The notes under the pieces: generated by a model
Databases searched by the model: none
Told to the model about the DNA's origin: nothing
Seen by the model: the letters and a program-made list of their open reading frames with translations, nothing else
From: Paludibaculum sp.
GTDB lineage: Bacteria > Acidobacteriota > Terriglobia > Bryobacterales > Bryobacteraceae
DNA: 64,000 bases
Assembly: GCA_029973955.1 (NCBI GenBank)
Contig: JARKQJ010000135.1
Span: 23,487-87,486 of the forward strand
Direction: 5' to 3'
Translations under genes and position numbers: made by a program
Shown: positions 19,487-29,041 of the stretch, one piece after another
Layout of the letters: each line of letters opens with the position of its first letter
How positions within the stretch are numbered: the stretch's first letter is position 1

Positions 19487-19954
19487 ATGCACGAAGAATT
19501 CCTCCGCCGCGCCATCTCGCTCGCCGCTGAAAACGTCGAGCAGAGGCGCGGCGGTCCATTTGGGGCCGTGATTGTGATGGATGGGCAGGTGGTGGCCGAG
19601 GGCGCCAACCACGTCACGACGCGGAACGACCCCACGGCGCACGCCGAAGTGGAGGCTATCCGCGAGGCCTGCCGGAAACTGGGGCGGCACGACCTGCGCG
19701 GGGCTGTGATTTACGCCTCCTGCGAGCCCTGCCCGATGTGCCTTTCCGCCATCTACTGGGCGCGATTGGATGCGCTTTACTATGCTGCTTCGAAGGATGA
19801 CGCAGCCCGGGCGGGGTTTGACGATTCCTTCCTCTACCAGCAGATCCCCCTTGCACAGGAGCAACGCGCGCTGCCAACGCGGAGGCTTTTAGCCGCGGAA
19901 TCATCGCTTCCTTTTGACAGGTGGGCGGTGTCTTCGTCTAAAATCCCCTACTGA
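19487..19954 (+). CDS. Nucleoside deaminase (guanine deaminase/TadA-like)
   Basis: TAHAEVEAIREAC and CEPCPMCLSAIYWARLD zinc motifs. Confidence 0.9.
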   Translation: MHEEFLRRAISLAAENVEQRRGGPFGAVIVMDGQVVAEGANHVTTRNDPTAHAEVEAIREACRKLGRHDLRGAVIYASCEPCPMCLSAIYWARLDALYYAASKDDAARAGFDDSFLYQQIPLAQEQRALPTRRLLAAESSLPFDRWAVSSSKIPY

Positions 19955-19963
19955 GGCCAATTC

Positions 19964-20311
19964 ATGCTCGTTGTCACCACTTCCGTCCTGCAGGGCAAGC
20001 AGATCACCGTCTATCACGGGCTCGTGAGCGGAGAAGCGATTCTCGGCGCCAACATCTTCAAGGACTTTTTCGCCGGCATTCGGGACATTGTGGGCGGCCG
20101 CTCGGCCTCTTACGAGAACGAACTGCGAAAGGCCAAAGACCTGGCCATTCAGGAGATGTGCGAGGCGGCGGAGCAGATGGGCGCCAACGCCGTGATCGGA
20201 GTGGATCTCGACTATGAGACGATCTCCAGCGCGCACGGCGGCGGCATGCTGATGGTGACGGCGGCGGGCACGGCGGTGACGCTGGCAGGCGCCGCGGCAA
20301 CCACGGTTTAG
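19964..20311 (+). CDS. YbjQ/UPF0145 family protein
   Basis: [45 protein letters not shown]...[13 protein letters not shown]. Confidence 0.92.
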   Translation: MLVVTTSVLQGKQITVYHGLVSGEAILGANIFKDFFAGIRDIVGGRSASYENELRKAKDLAIQEMCEAAEQMGANAVIGVDLDYETISSAHGGGMLMVTAAGTAVTLAGAAATTV

Positions 20312-21198
20312 CTGCTCCAGCGCTGGGTGAGGCCGGAAAAGCTGTCGATGCGGCGGTCGCGGAAGAAGGGCCAGTTGCGGCGGGTGTCTTCGGCGCGGCG
20401 GCGGTCGCATTCCACGACGAGAATCTCTTCCTGATCGGCTGAGGCTTCGGCGAGGACGACGCCGAAGGGGTCCGAAACAAAGCTGTGGCCCCAGAACTCG
20501 AGGCCGGCGCCGGCCGGGCCTTCGAAGCCGACGCGGTTGACGGCCGCCACGTAGACTCCGTTGGCGATGGCGTGGGCGCGCTGTGCGGTGCGCCAGGCGT
20601 CGAGCTGCGCGGCACCGTTTTCCGCCTTCTCCGACGGGTGCCAGCCAATGGCGGTGGGGTAGAAGAGAACGTCGGCGCCCTGCATGGCGGTGAGGCGGGC
20701 GGCCTCCGGGTACCACTGGTCCCAGCAGATGAGCACGCCGATGCGGCCGAAGGGGGTGTCGAAGTTTTTGTAACCGAGATCGCCGGGGGTGAAGTAGTAC
20801 TTCTCGAAGTAGAGCGGGTCCTCGGGGATGTGCATCTTGCGGTAGATGCCGGCCAGCGAGCCGTCGGCGTTCAGGATGGCGGCGGTGTTGTGATGGAGGC
20901 CGGCGGCGCGGCGTTCGAAGAGGCTGGCGACGACGACGATGCCGAGTTCCCTGGCGATGCGGCCCACGGCCTCGCTGGAAGGTCCGGGGATGGGTTCGGC
21001 CAGGTCAAAGAGTTCGGCGCTCTCTTCGCGGCAGAAATACTGCGAACGGAAGAGTTCCTGGAGGCAGACGATCTGTGAGCCGCGGGCGGCGGCTTCGCGG
21101 AGTTTGGCGATGGCCTTTTCGAGGTTTTCCCGCGGGTCGGGAGAGCAACTCATCTGAACGAGGCCAATGCGGAACTTTTCGCTCACTTTGCCGGACAT
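20308..21198 (-). CDS. aguB: Carbon-nitrogen hydrolase, N-carbamoylputrescine amidase-like
   Basis: [52 protein letters not shown]; nitrilase-superfamily Glu-Lys-Cys triad context. Confidence 0.88.
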   Translation of the reverse strand: MSGKVSEKFRIGLVQMSCSPDPRENLEKAIAKLREAAARGSQIVCLQELFRSQYFCREESAELFDLAEPIPGPSSEAVGRIARELGIVVVASLFERRAAGLHHNTAAILNADGSLAGIYRKMHIPEDPLYFEKYYFTPGDLGYKNFDTPFGRIGVLICWDQWYPEAARLTAMQGADVLFYPTAIGWHPSEKAENGAAQLDAWRTAQRAHAIANGVYVAAVNRVGFEGPAGAGLEFWGHSFVSDPFGVVLAEASADQEEILVVECDRRRAEDTRRNWPFFRDRRIDSFSGLTQRWSS

Positions 21199-21214
21199 AC
21201 TACGATTGTTTCAT

Positions 21215-23692
21215 ATGCTCCTCCGCCGCCGCGCCCTGCTCCTGTTCGCGCCAGCCCTGCTACTAGCCGCGCCCCCCACTCCGAAAGAGCACTTCGGGTT
21301 TACGCCGGGCGACAACTACAAGCTGGCGAACTACGAGGAAGTGGCGTCGTACTTCCGCAAGCTGGCGGCGTCGTCGGACCGGATTCGCGTGGAGGAGTTC
21401 GGCCGCAGCAGCGAAGGCCGGCCGATGCTGGCGGCCTTCATCAGCTCGCCGGAGAATCTGAAGCAGCTCGAAAAGTACAAGCAGATCAACCGCCGTTTGG
21501 CGCTGGGGGAGGCCACGCCGGAGGAGGCGCGCAAGCTGGCGGCCGAGGGCAAGGCGATCGTGTGGATCGACTCCGGGCTGCACGCCACCGAAGTGGCGCC
21601 GGTGCAGCACGCGCCGCACCTGGCCTACAAGATGCTCACGGACGAGAGCGAAGAGGTGCGCCGCATTCGCCAGAACGTGATCCTGGTGCAGGTGCCGGTG
21701 ATCAACCCCGACGGGCTGGACATGACCGCCAACTGGTACCGCCAGAACGTAGGCACGCCTTTTGAACTGGCGCCGCTGCCGGGGCTCTATCAGAAGTACT
21801 CCGGCCACGACAACAACCGCGACTATTTCATGCTGAACCTGCCGGAGACGCGCCACGTTTCGCGGATGCTCTTCCAGGAGTGGTTTCCGCAGATCGTCTA
21901 CAACCAGCACCAGGTGGCGCCGTTCCCGGCGCGCATTTTCATCCCGCCCTATGCCGAGCCGCTGAACCCCAACATCCCCGCGCCGGTGATGGAGGGCATC
22001 AACGGCATTGGCGCCGCTATGAAGGAGCGTTTCGCGCGCGAGAACAAGCCCGGCGCCGTCTCCTACATCAGCTTCGACGGCTGGTGGAACGGCGGGCTGC
22101 GCTCCGTGCCGGCATTCCACAACATGCACGGCATCCTGACCGAAACGGCGCTCTACCAGTACGCCACGCCGCACGAGTACAAGCCCTCCGAGCTGCCAGA
22201 GCGCTTCTCCACCGGCATCCCGACCAAGGAGGCGACGGTGTTCTACCAGAAGCCGTGGCTGGGCGGCCGCTGGGCGCTCATGGACGCCGTCGAGTACATG
22301 CTGACGGCGGATTTCGCGATTCTCGACCTGGCTGCGTCCCGCCCGTCGCACTACCTCTACAAGGCCTGGGAGATGGCCACGGCCAACATCGAAGCCGGCA
22401 GAAAGGGCGGCCCGTATGCGTACGTGGTGCCGGCCGATCAGAGCGACGCATGGACCGCGGCGCAGATGCTCGAGCGGCTGCACGGCTCCGGCGTGGCGGT
22501 GCAGCGGGCCTCGGCTCCATTTCAGGCGAACGGCAAATCGTACCCGGCGGGCGCGTGGATCGTGCCCGCGTCGCAGGCGTTCCGCTCTTACGTGGTGGAC
22601 CTGCTGGAGCCGCAGAAGTACCCCGAGCTGCGCAGCGGCACCACGGGTCCGGTGAAGCGGCCGTACGACCTGGCCGGCTGGACGCTCTCCTACCAGATGA
22701 ACGTGCAGGTGGAACGGATCGAGAAGCCCTTCGCCGCTCAGACTGAGCCATTGTCGGAGATCGTCTCGCCGGCGCCGGTGCTGGACGCGAGGCAGAACTC
22801 GGCGTTCCTGGCGATTGCCGCGGCACAGAAGAGCGGGCAGGCTGTGTATCGCGCCTCCGACGGCGCGCTGGTGACGGCGAAGCCCGCCTCGGGCTGGTTC
22901 ATCGAGAAGCCGCGCGTGGCCGTCTACCAGCCGTGGACGGCGAACATGGACACCGGTTGGACGCGCTGGGTCTTGGACCGCTTTGAGGTGCCGTCCGCCG
23001 AACTGCGCAACGACGAAGTGCGGAAGGGCCACCTGCGCGCGCGATACGACGTGATCATCCTGGCGCAGCAATCAATGGCGTCGATTCTGCACGGCGTGCG
23101 GGACGGCGAGTTCCAGGGCCGGGCGGGCGGCGAAACGCCCAGTCGGCAGAGGCCGGAGTACACGGGCGGCATGGGGCTGGAGGGCGCGCGGGAGCTGCAG
23201 CAGTTCGTGGAGCAGGGCGGGACGCTGATCGCGATCGATACGGCCACGGAGTTGCCGATGACGCTGTTCCCGATCGGCGTGCGCGGCGTGCTGCGGGGCG
23301 GGGAAGCGGAGGGCGCCGGCGGCTGGTCGTGCCCCGGATCCGTGCTGCGCATCACCACCGATCCGGCGCACCCGGCGGCGTTCGGCATGCCGAAGGAGAC
23401 CTATGCGACCTCCACCGGCGGTCAGGGATTCGAGATCACCGTGCTGCCGGAGCTGAACAAAGGCGAGCGTGAGGTGAAGGCCTTCGCGTGGTACGCGCGG
23501 CAGAACCTGCTGGCCAGCGGCTGGCTGACCGGCGAGCGGGTGATGGCCGGCAAGCCGGCGGCGGTGGAAGCAAGGCTGGGCGAGGGCAAGGTGGTGCTGT
23601 TCGGCTTCCGGCCGCAGTTCCGCGGGCAGACGTTCGGCACGTTCAAGCTGCTGTTGAACGAGATCTACCAGAGCGCCGCCCGGCCGCTGTAG
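21215..23692 (+). CDS. Secreted M14-family zinc carboxypeptidase
   Basis: Signal peptide MLLRRRALLLFAPALLLAAP; SSEGRPM, IDSGLHATEVAP, NPDGLDMTANWYR, GHDNNRDYFMLNLPE. Confidence 0.88.
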   Translation: MLLRRRALLLFAPALLLAAPPTPKEHFGFTPGDNYKLANYEEVASYFRKLAASSDRIRVEEFGRSSEGRPMLAAFISSPENLKQLEKYKQINRRLALGEATPEEARKLAAEGKAIVWIDSGLHATEVAPVQHAPHLAYKMLTDESEEVRRIRQNVILVQVPVINPDGLDMTANWYRQNVGTPFELAPLPGLYQKYSGHDNNRDYFMLNLPETRHVSRMLFQEWFPQIVYNQHQVAPFPARIFIPPYAEPLNPNIPAPVMEGINGIGAAMKERFARENKPGAVSYISFDGWWNGGLRSVPAFHNMHGILTETALYQYATPHEYKPSELPERFSTGIPTKEATVFYQKPWLGGRWALMDAVEYMLTADFAILDLAASRPSHYLYKAWEMATANIEAGRKGGPYAYVVPADQSDAWTAAQMLERLHGSGVAVQRASAPFQANGKSYPAGAWIVPASQAFRSYVVDLLEPQKYPELRSGTTGPVKRPYDLAGWTLSYQMNVQVERIEKPFAAQTEPLSEIVSPAPVLDARQNSAFLAIAAAQKSGQAVYRASDGALVTAKPASGWFIEKPRVAVYQPWTANMDTGWTRWVLDRFEVPSAELRNDEVRKGHLRARYDVIILAQQSMASILHGVRDGEFQGRAGGETPSRQRPEYTGGMGLEGARELQQFVEQGGTLIAIDTATELPMTLFPIGVRGVLRGGEAEGAGGWSCPGSVLRITTDPAHPAAFGMPKETYATSTGGQGFEITVLPELNKGEREVKAFAWYARQNLLASGWLTGERVMAGKPAAVEARLGEGKVVLFGFRPQFRGQTFGTFKLLLNEIYQSAARPL

Positions 23693-23755
23693 AGGCCGAC
23701 CCGGAAGAGCGGCTCCTGTTTCGCCATACCGGTTGTTGATACAATCCCGATTTCT

Positions 23756-25651
23756 ATGGAAATCGCGCGGATGTGTGCCGACAATTTGTTGTGGGAATTG
23801 GGTGTGGCAGTACTGAGTTTGGCAATATCGCTTCGTTTCCGTTCTTGGGCGATGCGATTGCCGCTGTTTCTCTCATTTCACATCACACTCGGAGGACTCA
23901 CCGCGGCATTGTTCTCATTCGCCGGTTGGAATACGGCGGCAGCGTATCGCAGCGCGGCGGCAGTCTATCTGCTGGCTGGCGTTGCCATGGGTGAATTCAG
24001 CCCGTTTTGGCGCCGGTTCGTGCGGCACCTGCGGAACTCGCCCGTCATGGTGTCGTGCTGCTTTGGGGGGGGGGGGCTTTTGGCGCTCTCGTTGCGTCCC
24101 TTGGAAGAGGGCGATTCACTGTATAACCTGCACTATGTCACGGGGTGGGTGAAGCATGCTTTCACGCCCTACACTTTTTCCTACAATTACGTTCCCTTTT
24201 GGGACCTTGGGGCAGTGCCAGCCCTGGTGCTGACCAGGAGCGACTACTTCTTCTGGTTCCATGCGCTGCAACCTGTTTTGCTGTTGGCCGCCGGGCTGTG
24301 GCGGATTTCGAGAGAACTGCAGTTGCCATCTCGAATGGCCGGGTGGACTATCGCCGCAGTGTGTACGTTTCCCCATCTGTGGCTTGGACCGAGCGGGGTA
24401 TCGACGAATAAGAACGATATGATTCACGCCGCAGGGTATGCGCTGCTGGCGCTGGTTGCCGCGCGTTGGGCGCGTGGCAAAACAGGGTGGGAAAACGTGG
24501 TTTGTGCCGGAATGGGGGCGATGTTCGTCTCAGTGAAGGGGAGTGGACCCGTGATGCTGATCGCGGCCGCGGTGGCCGTGAGCGTGACGGCGTGGCATTG
24601 GATCAGGCGCAATCCGGGCAAGACGGCTTGGTCGATTGGTGTTATGGCCCTCATCTGGTTCGCCGGCGCCGGGCACTACTATTTGCACAACTACCTGGTC
24701 TATGCGAATCCGGTCTATCCGTACCAGGTGAATCTCGGGCCGCTTCATCTGCCCGGCCGTGCGGATCAAAGCGCCACCTCCATTGCGTATAGCTTGCACG
24801 ACCCGGACGTGTACCGGTTTCTCTTCCTGCCGGAAGGCGGCCTTTCTCCTGCCGGCACGCTGTTTCCCGTGGTGCTGCCGGCGATTCTCGGATGCAGCCT
24901 CGTCTGGGCCCTGGGCGCATTGAAACGCAAACGCTGCGGGGTGGCGCAAGCCTTGGGCATTTTTCAAGTGCTGGCGTGGGCGGTGTACTTTCGCTCTGTT
25001 TACAGCGCCAGCGGCGCCCCGGGGGATTTGGCGTTCCTTCGGAACGACCTGAACAGTACGCGCTACGTCGAAGGTCCCCTTCTGGTTGGGATGCTCAGCC
25101 TCGTCTGGCTGCTTCATCGTTGGAGAGTGCCCCACGGAGTCATTTACGCACTGCTTGCTGTGCAGGCGCTGGGCTGCGCAGCGATTCTCGGGCGCCGCGC
25201 CCCCGACCTTCCGTGGGTGGCCATCGCCTGCTGCGGTGGCGCTCTGGCGTTGAGCGCCGCCTGCTTTCGCGGAAAGATGGCCGCCTTCGTTGCCGCCGCC
25301 GTGGTCATTGCCAGCATGCCTGCCGGTACGTTTCTGGTGGAACGGCGCCGTCCTCTTCTGGCTCAGCAGTTGCAACCTCTCTACTTGCCGCTTTACGATT
25401 TGCCCCCTCGCGAGGTCTTCTATGTCCTGGAAGATGAATTCAGTCCACAGACCTGTTGGCATTGGTTGATGCAAGGCCGCCGGCTGCAGCACAGTTGGGC
25501 ATCCGGAGGACGGGATGTCCTGGCGGCCAGGGTGCGCAAACCCGACTATGTAGCATGGGTACGGCGCTCCCCGGATGAGGCTCCGATGAATCTGCCGGAC
25601 TTCGAAGTGCTGGTGGAGACGCCCCGCGGGCAGCTGTTGAAAAGAAGGTGA
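23756..25651 (+). CDS. Polytopic membrane protein, possible GT39/PMT-like glycosyltransferase or glycan-related integral membrane protein
   Basis: 631 aa, many hydrophobic segments; contains a G12 tract encoding GGGG; composition less GC-biased than neighbours. Confidence 0.6.
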   Translation: MEIARMCADNLLWELGVAVLSLAISLRFRSWAMRLPLFLSFHITLGGLTAALFSFAGWNTAAAYRSAAAVYLLAGVAMGEFSPFWRRFVRHLRNSPVMVSCCFGGGGLLALSLRPLEEGDSLYNLHYVTGWVKHAFTPYTFSYNYVPFWDLGAVPALVLTRSDYFFWFHALQPVLLLAAGLWRISRELQLPSRMAGWTIAAVCTFPHLWLGPSGVSTNKNDMIHAAGYALLALVAARWARGKTGWENVVCAGMGAMFVSVKGSGPVMLIAAAVAVSVTAWHWIRRNPGKTAWSIGVMALIWFAGAGHYYLHNYLVYANPVYPYQVNLGPLHLPGRADQSATSIAYSLHDPDVYRFLFLPEGGLSPAGTLFPVVLPAILGCSLVWALGALKRKRCGVAQALGIFQVLAWAVYFRSVYSASGAPGDLAFLRNDLNSTRYVEGPLLVGMLSLVWLLHRWRVPHGVIYALLAVQALGCAAILGRRAPDLPWVAIACCGGALALSAACFRGKMAAFVAAAVVIASMPAGTFLVERRRPLLAQQLQPLYLPLYDLPPREVFYVLEDEFSPQTCWHWLMQGRRLQHSWASGGRDVLAARVRKPDYVAWVRRSPDEAPMNLPDFEVLVETPRGQLLKRR

Positions 25652-25724
25652 ATCCGGCGCGGTCGCTGTAGAGCTTGTTACATTTGCGCCGGAACAGATC
25701 GCGGACGTCGGTGTCTGCAATGGC

Positions 25725-26483
25725 ATGACGGCCGCAATTCTGCTCTGGCTGCTGCTGGCGCCGGGTGACTCCGCCTGGCAGTCGTTCTCCGCCTGGTTCG
25801 CAAGGGAGGGGGTGCCCGGCGCACCGAACGACGTGCTGAAGGCGTACGCGGCGCAGTTGAAGAGCGCCGGCGTGGCGGATGCGGAGGCGCGGGTGGCGGA
25901 GGTCCGCAGCTACATCGCGGCGCATCCGAAGGAAGCTCTGGCGCTGCACTTCGACCGCATCTACACCTGGAAAGACGCGCCATTCACGCGCGAGCCCAGT
26001 GGGTTTGTAAAGAAGATCGCCGCCACGCGCAAGCCCGGCCGCGCGCTGGATATCGCCATGGGGCAGGGGCGGAACTCGATCTGGCTGGCAAAGAACGGCT
26101 GGACGGTGTCGGGCTACGACCTGTCGGAAGAAGCGCTGCGGCAGGCGGCGGCCTTGGCGCGCGAGGCGCGGGTGAGCCTCGACATCAGGCGCTCCACGCA
26201 CGAGGAGTTCGACCTGGGCCGCGAGCAATGGGACCTGATCGTGATGTGCTACGCCTTTACGAACCTGAGCGACGAGGCGTATATGCAGCGGGTCTACGAT
26301 TCACTCAAAGCCGGCGGATTGCTGGTGATCGACGGTTTCGGCGGCGCGCCGCCGACGCAGGTGAACCCGGTGCTGAAGCACCTGATGAACTACCATGTGC
26401 TGTACTTCGAAGACCTGCCGGGCGTAGCGGATTGGGGTGGGAGGACCATGCCGTTGAACCGCATGGCCCTCGAGAAACGGTAG
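25725..26483 (+). CDS. Class I SAM-dependent methyltransferase with signal-peptide-like N-terminus
   Basis: ALDIAMGQGRNSIWLAKNGWTVSGYDLSEEAL (SAM motif I); N-terminus MTAAILLWLLLAPGDSA. Confidence 0.82.
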   Translation: MTAAILLWLLLAPGDSAWQSFSAWFAREGVPGAPNDVLKAYAAQLKSAGVADAEARVAEVRSYIAAHPKEALALHFDRIYTWKDAPFTREPSGFVKKIAATRKPGRALDIAMGQGRNSIWLAKNGWTVSGYDLSEEALRQAAALAREARVSLDIRRSTHEEFDLGREQWDLIVMCYAFTNLSDEAYMQRVYDSLKAGGLLVIDGFGGAPPTQVNPVLKHLMNYHVLYFEDLPGVADWGGRTMPLNRMALEKR

Positions 26484-26487
26484 GCGC

Positions 26488-27984
26488 TCAGCCCATCTGG
26501 TTAATGAGCCCGAAGACGGGCTTGAGCGAGGGGTAGAGCACGGTGTAGAGTTCGTAGCCGCGCTGGTACTGCGCCGCTTCGTGCACGCGGGGCACCTTGG
26601 ATTCGACTTCCTTCACGGCCGCGTCGCAAACCTCTTCCACGCTCTTGTACTCGCCGCAACCGGCCAGCGCCAGCAGCGCGGCGCCGTAGGCGGAGCCGTC
26701 GCTGTTTTCGAGCGTGGTGATGCTGCGGTGGAAGACATCGGCCAGGATCTGGCGCCAGAAGGCGCTCCTGGCGCCGCCGCCGGAAGCGCGCACGGTGTTC
26801 ACTTCCACGTTCATGCCTTCGATGACGCCCAGGCAGTCGCGCAGGCTGTAGCTGACGCCTTCGACGATGGCGCGGATCAGTTCGGGCCGGGCATGCTTGG
26901 CGGTGAGGCCCACCCAGCCGCCGCGGGCGATGGGGTCGAGATGCGGCGTGCGCTCGCCCATCAAATAGGGCAGCCAGTAGAGGCCCTGGGAGAGCGGAGC
27001 GGCCTTTTGTGCCTCGGCTATCAGTGAGTCATATTCGGCGCCGGGGGCGAAGTTGTTGCGGAACCACTGCAGGCTGAGGCCGGCGCCCTGGGTGACGCCC
27101 ATCACGTGCCACTTGCCGCGGACGGCGTGGCAGAAGGTGTGGACGCGGCCTTCGGGGTCGTACTGCGGGCGGTCGAGGTAGGAGAACACGACGCCGGAGG
27201 TGCCGATGGTGCAACTGGCCACGCCCGGCTTGACGATGCCGTTGCCGATGCCGCTGGCGGCCTGGTCGCCGGCGCCGCCCACCACGGGCGTGCCTTCCTT
27301 GAGCCCGGTGGCCTTGGCGGCGGCCTTGCTGATGGCGCCAGTGACGTCAGCGGATTCCTTCAGCTCGGGCAGCAGCGAAGCGTCCAGCTTGAGGCGCTCG
27401 ATCATGGGTTTGGACCAGCGGCGGGTGACCACGTCCAGCAGGCCCGTGCCGGAGGCGTCGCTCACTTCTGTGGCGTGGACGCCGGTGAGCATGAAGCGCA
27501 CGTAGTCCTTGGGCAGCAGGAACTTTTTGGCCTTTTCGAAATTGGCGGGCTCGTTGTCGCGCACCCACAGCAGTTTGGGTAGCGTGAAGCCGGTGAGCAT
27601 GGGATTGGCCGTATGAGCCACCACGTTGTTCCTGCCCACGGCGGCGTTGATGGAGTCCACCTGCGCCTGGCTGCGCTGGTCGCACCAGATGAGCGAGGGG
27701 CGCACCACGTTGTTGTCGGCGTCGAGCAGCACCAGGCCGTGCATCTGCCCGGAGAGGCCCACCGCGTTCACCTGATCGCCCTTCACGCCGGCCTGTTTGA
27801 GCACGCCCTGGATGGCCTTCTGCGCGGCGTCCCACCAGTTCTCGGGACGCTGCTCGGCCCACAGGGGCCGCTCCATGGTGATGTCGTCGTGCGGCGCGGT
27901 GAAGCCGGCAGCCACCTTGCCCTGTGCGTCCACCAGCAGCGCTCTGCTGCCGCCGGTTCCGATGTCGATGCCAAGCCAATACAT
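26488..27984 (-). CDS. xylB: Xylulokinase (FGGY family)
   Basis: LGIDIGTGGSRALLVD, GLSGQMHGLVLLD, WLPYLMGERTPHLDP, RASGGGARSAFWRQILADV. Confidence 0.93.
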   Translation of the reverse strand: MYWLGIDIGTGGSRALLVDAQGKVAAGFTAPHDDITMERPLWAEQRPENWWDAAQKAIQGVLKQAGVKGDQVNAVGLSGQMHGLVLLDADNNVVRPSLIWCDQRSQAQVDSINAAVGRNNVVAHTANPMLTGFTLPKLLWVRDNEPANFEKAKKFLLPKDYVRFMLTGVHATEVSDASGTGLLDVVTRRWSKPMIERLKLDASLLPELKESADVTGAISKAAAKATGLKEGTPVVGGAGDQAASGIGNGIVKPGVASCTIGTSGVVFSYLDRPQYDPEGRVHTFCHAVRGKWHVMGVTQGAGLSLQWFRNNFAPGAEYDSLIAEAQKAAPLSQGLYWLPYLMGERTPHLDPIARGGWVGLTAKHARPELIRAIVEGVSYSLRDCLGVIEGMNVEVNTVRASGGGARSAFWRQILADVFHRSITTLENSDGSAYGAALLALAGCGEYKSVEEVCDAAVKEVESKVPRVHEAAQYQRGYELYTVLYPSLKPVFGLINQMG

Positions 27985-27989
27985 ATGTC

Positions 27990-28979
27990 CTAATTCTCCT
28001 CAATTTCGAGGTGGTGCGGCAAAAGCGTGTGGCCCGCCAGCGGCAAGTAGGCCGCTCCGAACAGGCCCGCTTCGTTGCCGAGCACCGCCCTTTCGATTCT
28101 CGTTTTCGAATTGCGGAACGTGAAGCTGCGGCGCTTCACCTCATCGAGCATCGCCGGCGCGAAGAGATCCCAGGCCGGCAGCGGGCCGCCGCTGAGCAGA
28201 TAGAGCGGCGCATTGAATACGTTCACCAGGTTGGCAATCGCGATGCCCAGGGCCTCGCCCATCTTTTCGAAGATCCTGATCGCCCGCCACTGGCGGTCGC
28301 CAGTCTCCTCCGTGGCGATGCGGAAGACCTCGCGGGCCGGCACGCTTTCGCCGAGTTGCATGAGGCGGGCCATGGCTGTAATGGCGGTTGCCGAGGCGTG
28401 CTTTTCCAGGCAGCCCTCGTTGCCGCAGCCGCAGGGGTTGCCGCCCGGATAGACGGTCATGTGGCCGAACTCGCCGGCCATGCCGATGGAGCCGTGGAAG
28501 ATCTTGCCATTGAGGATGACGCCGCCGCCGATGCCGGTGCCCAGCGTGAGGAGCACGAGGTCGTCCACCTCGCGGCCGGCGCCCAGCCAGCGTTCGCCCA
28601 TGGCCGCGGCATTGGCATCGTTTTCCAGAATCACGGGCTTGCCCAGCAGGCGGTTCATCTCGTCGCGGATGGGGAAGCGGTCAAACTGCGGCAGGTTGTT
28701 GGAGCCGACAATGAAGCCGCGCTTCATGTCGATGAAGCCGGGTACGGCCACGCCCACTCCTGCCAGGTCGCCCCCGCCGCAGGCGTCGTCGAGCTTCCGG
28801 ATGGCATTGACCATGTCTTTGATGACGGCATCGCGGCCGGCGCTGAGGTTCGTGTCGCCGCTGATCTTGCCCAGGACGCGCGCGTCGTCAGAGACTGCCA
28901 CCGCCCTCAAATTGGTGCCTCCGAGATCGACACCAACCGAATATTTCCGCGGCGAAGGCATGCAGCCGCATGATAACAA
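27990..28979 (-). CDS. ROK-family sugar kinase (glucokinase-like)
   Basis: SVGVDLGGTNLRAVAVS, ENDANAAAMGERWLGAG, LTLGTGIGGGVILNG, NPCGCGNEGCLEKHAS. Confidence 0.92.
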   Translation of the reverse strand: MLSCGCMPSPRKYSVGVDLGGTNLRAVAVSDDARVLGKISGDTNLSAGRDAVIKDMVNAIRKLDDACGGGDLAGVGVAVPGFIDMKRGFIVGSNNLPQFDRFPIRDEMNRLLGKPVILENDANAAAMGERWLGAGREVDDLVLLTLGTGIGGGVILNGKIFHGSIGMAGEFGHMTVYPGGNPCGCGNEGCLEKHASATAITAMARLMQLGESVPAREVFRIATEETGDRQWRAIRIFEKMGEALGIAIANLVNVFNAPLYLLSGGPLPAWDLFAPAMLDEVKRRSFTFRNSKTRIERAVLGNEAGLFGAAYLPLAGHTLLPHHLEIEEN

Positions 28980-29041
28980 AATCGGTAGCAGGGCTCGTTT
29001 CCATGCGCGCGCCGGAGCGTTATATAGTGGGGCAGATCACC

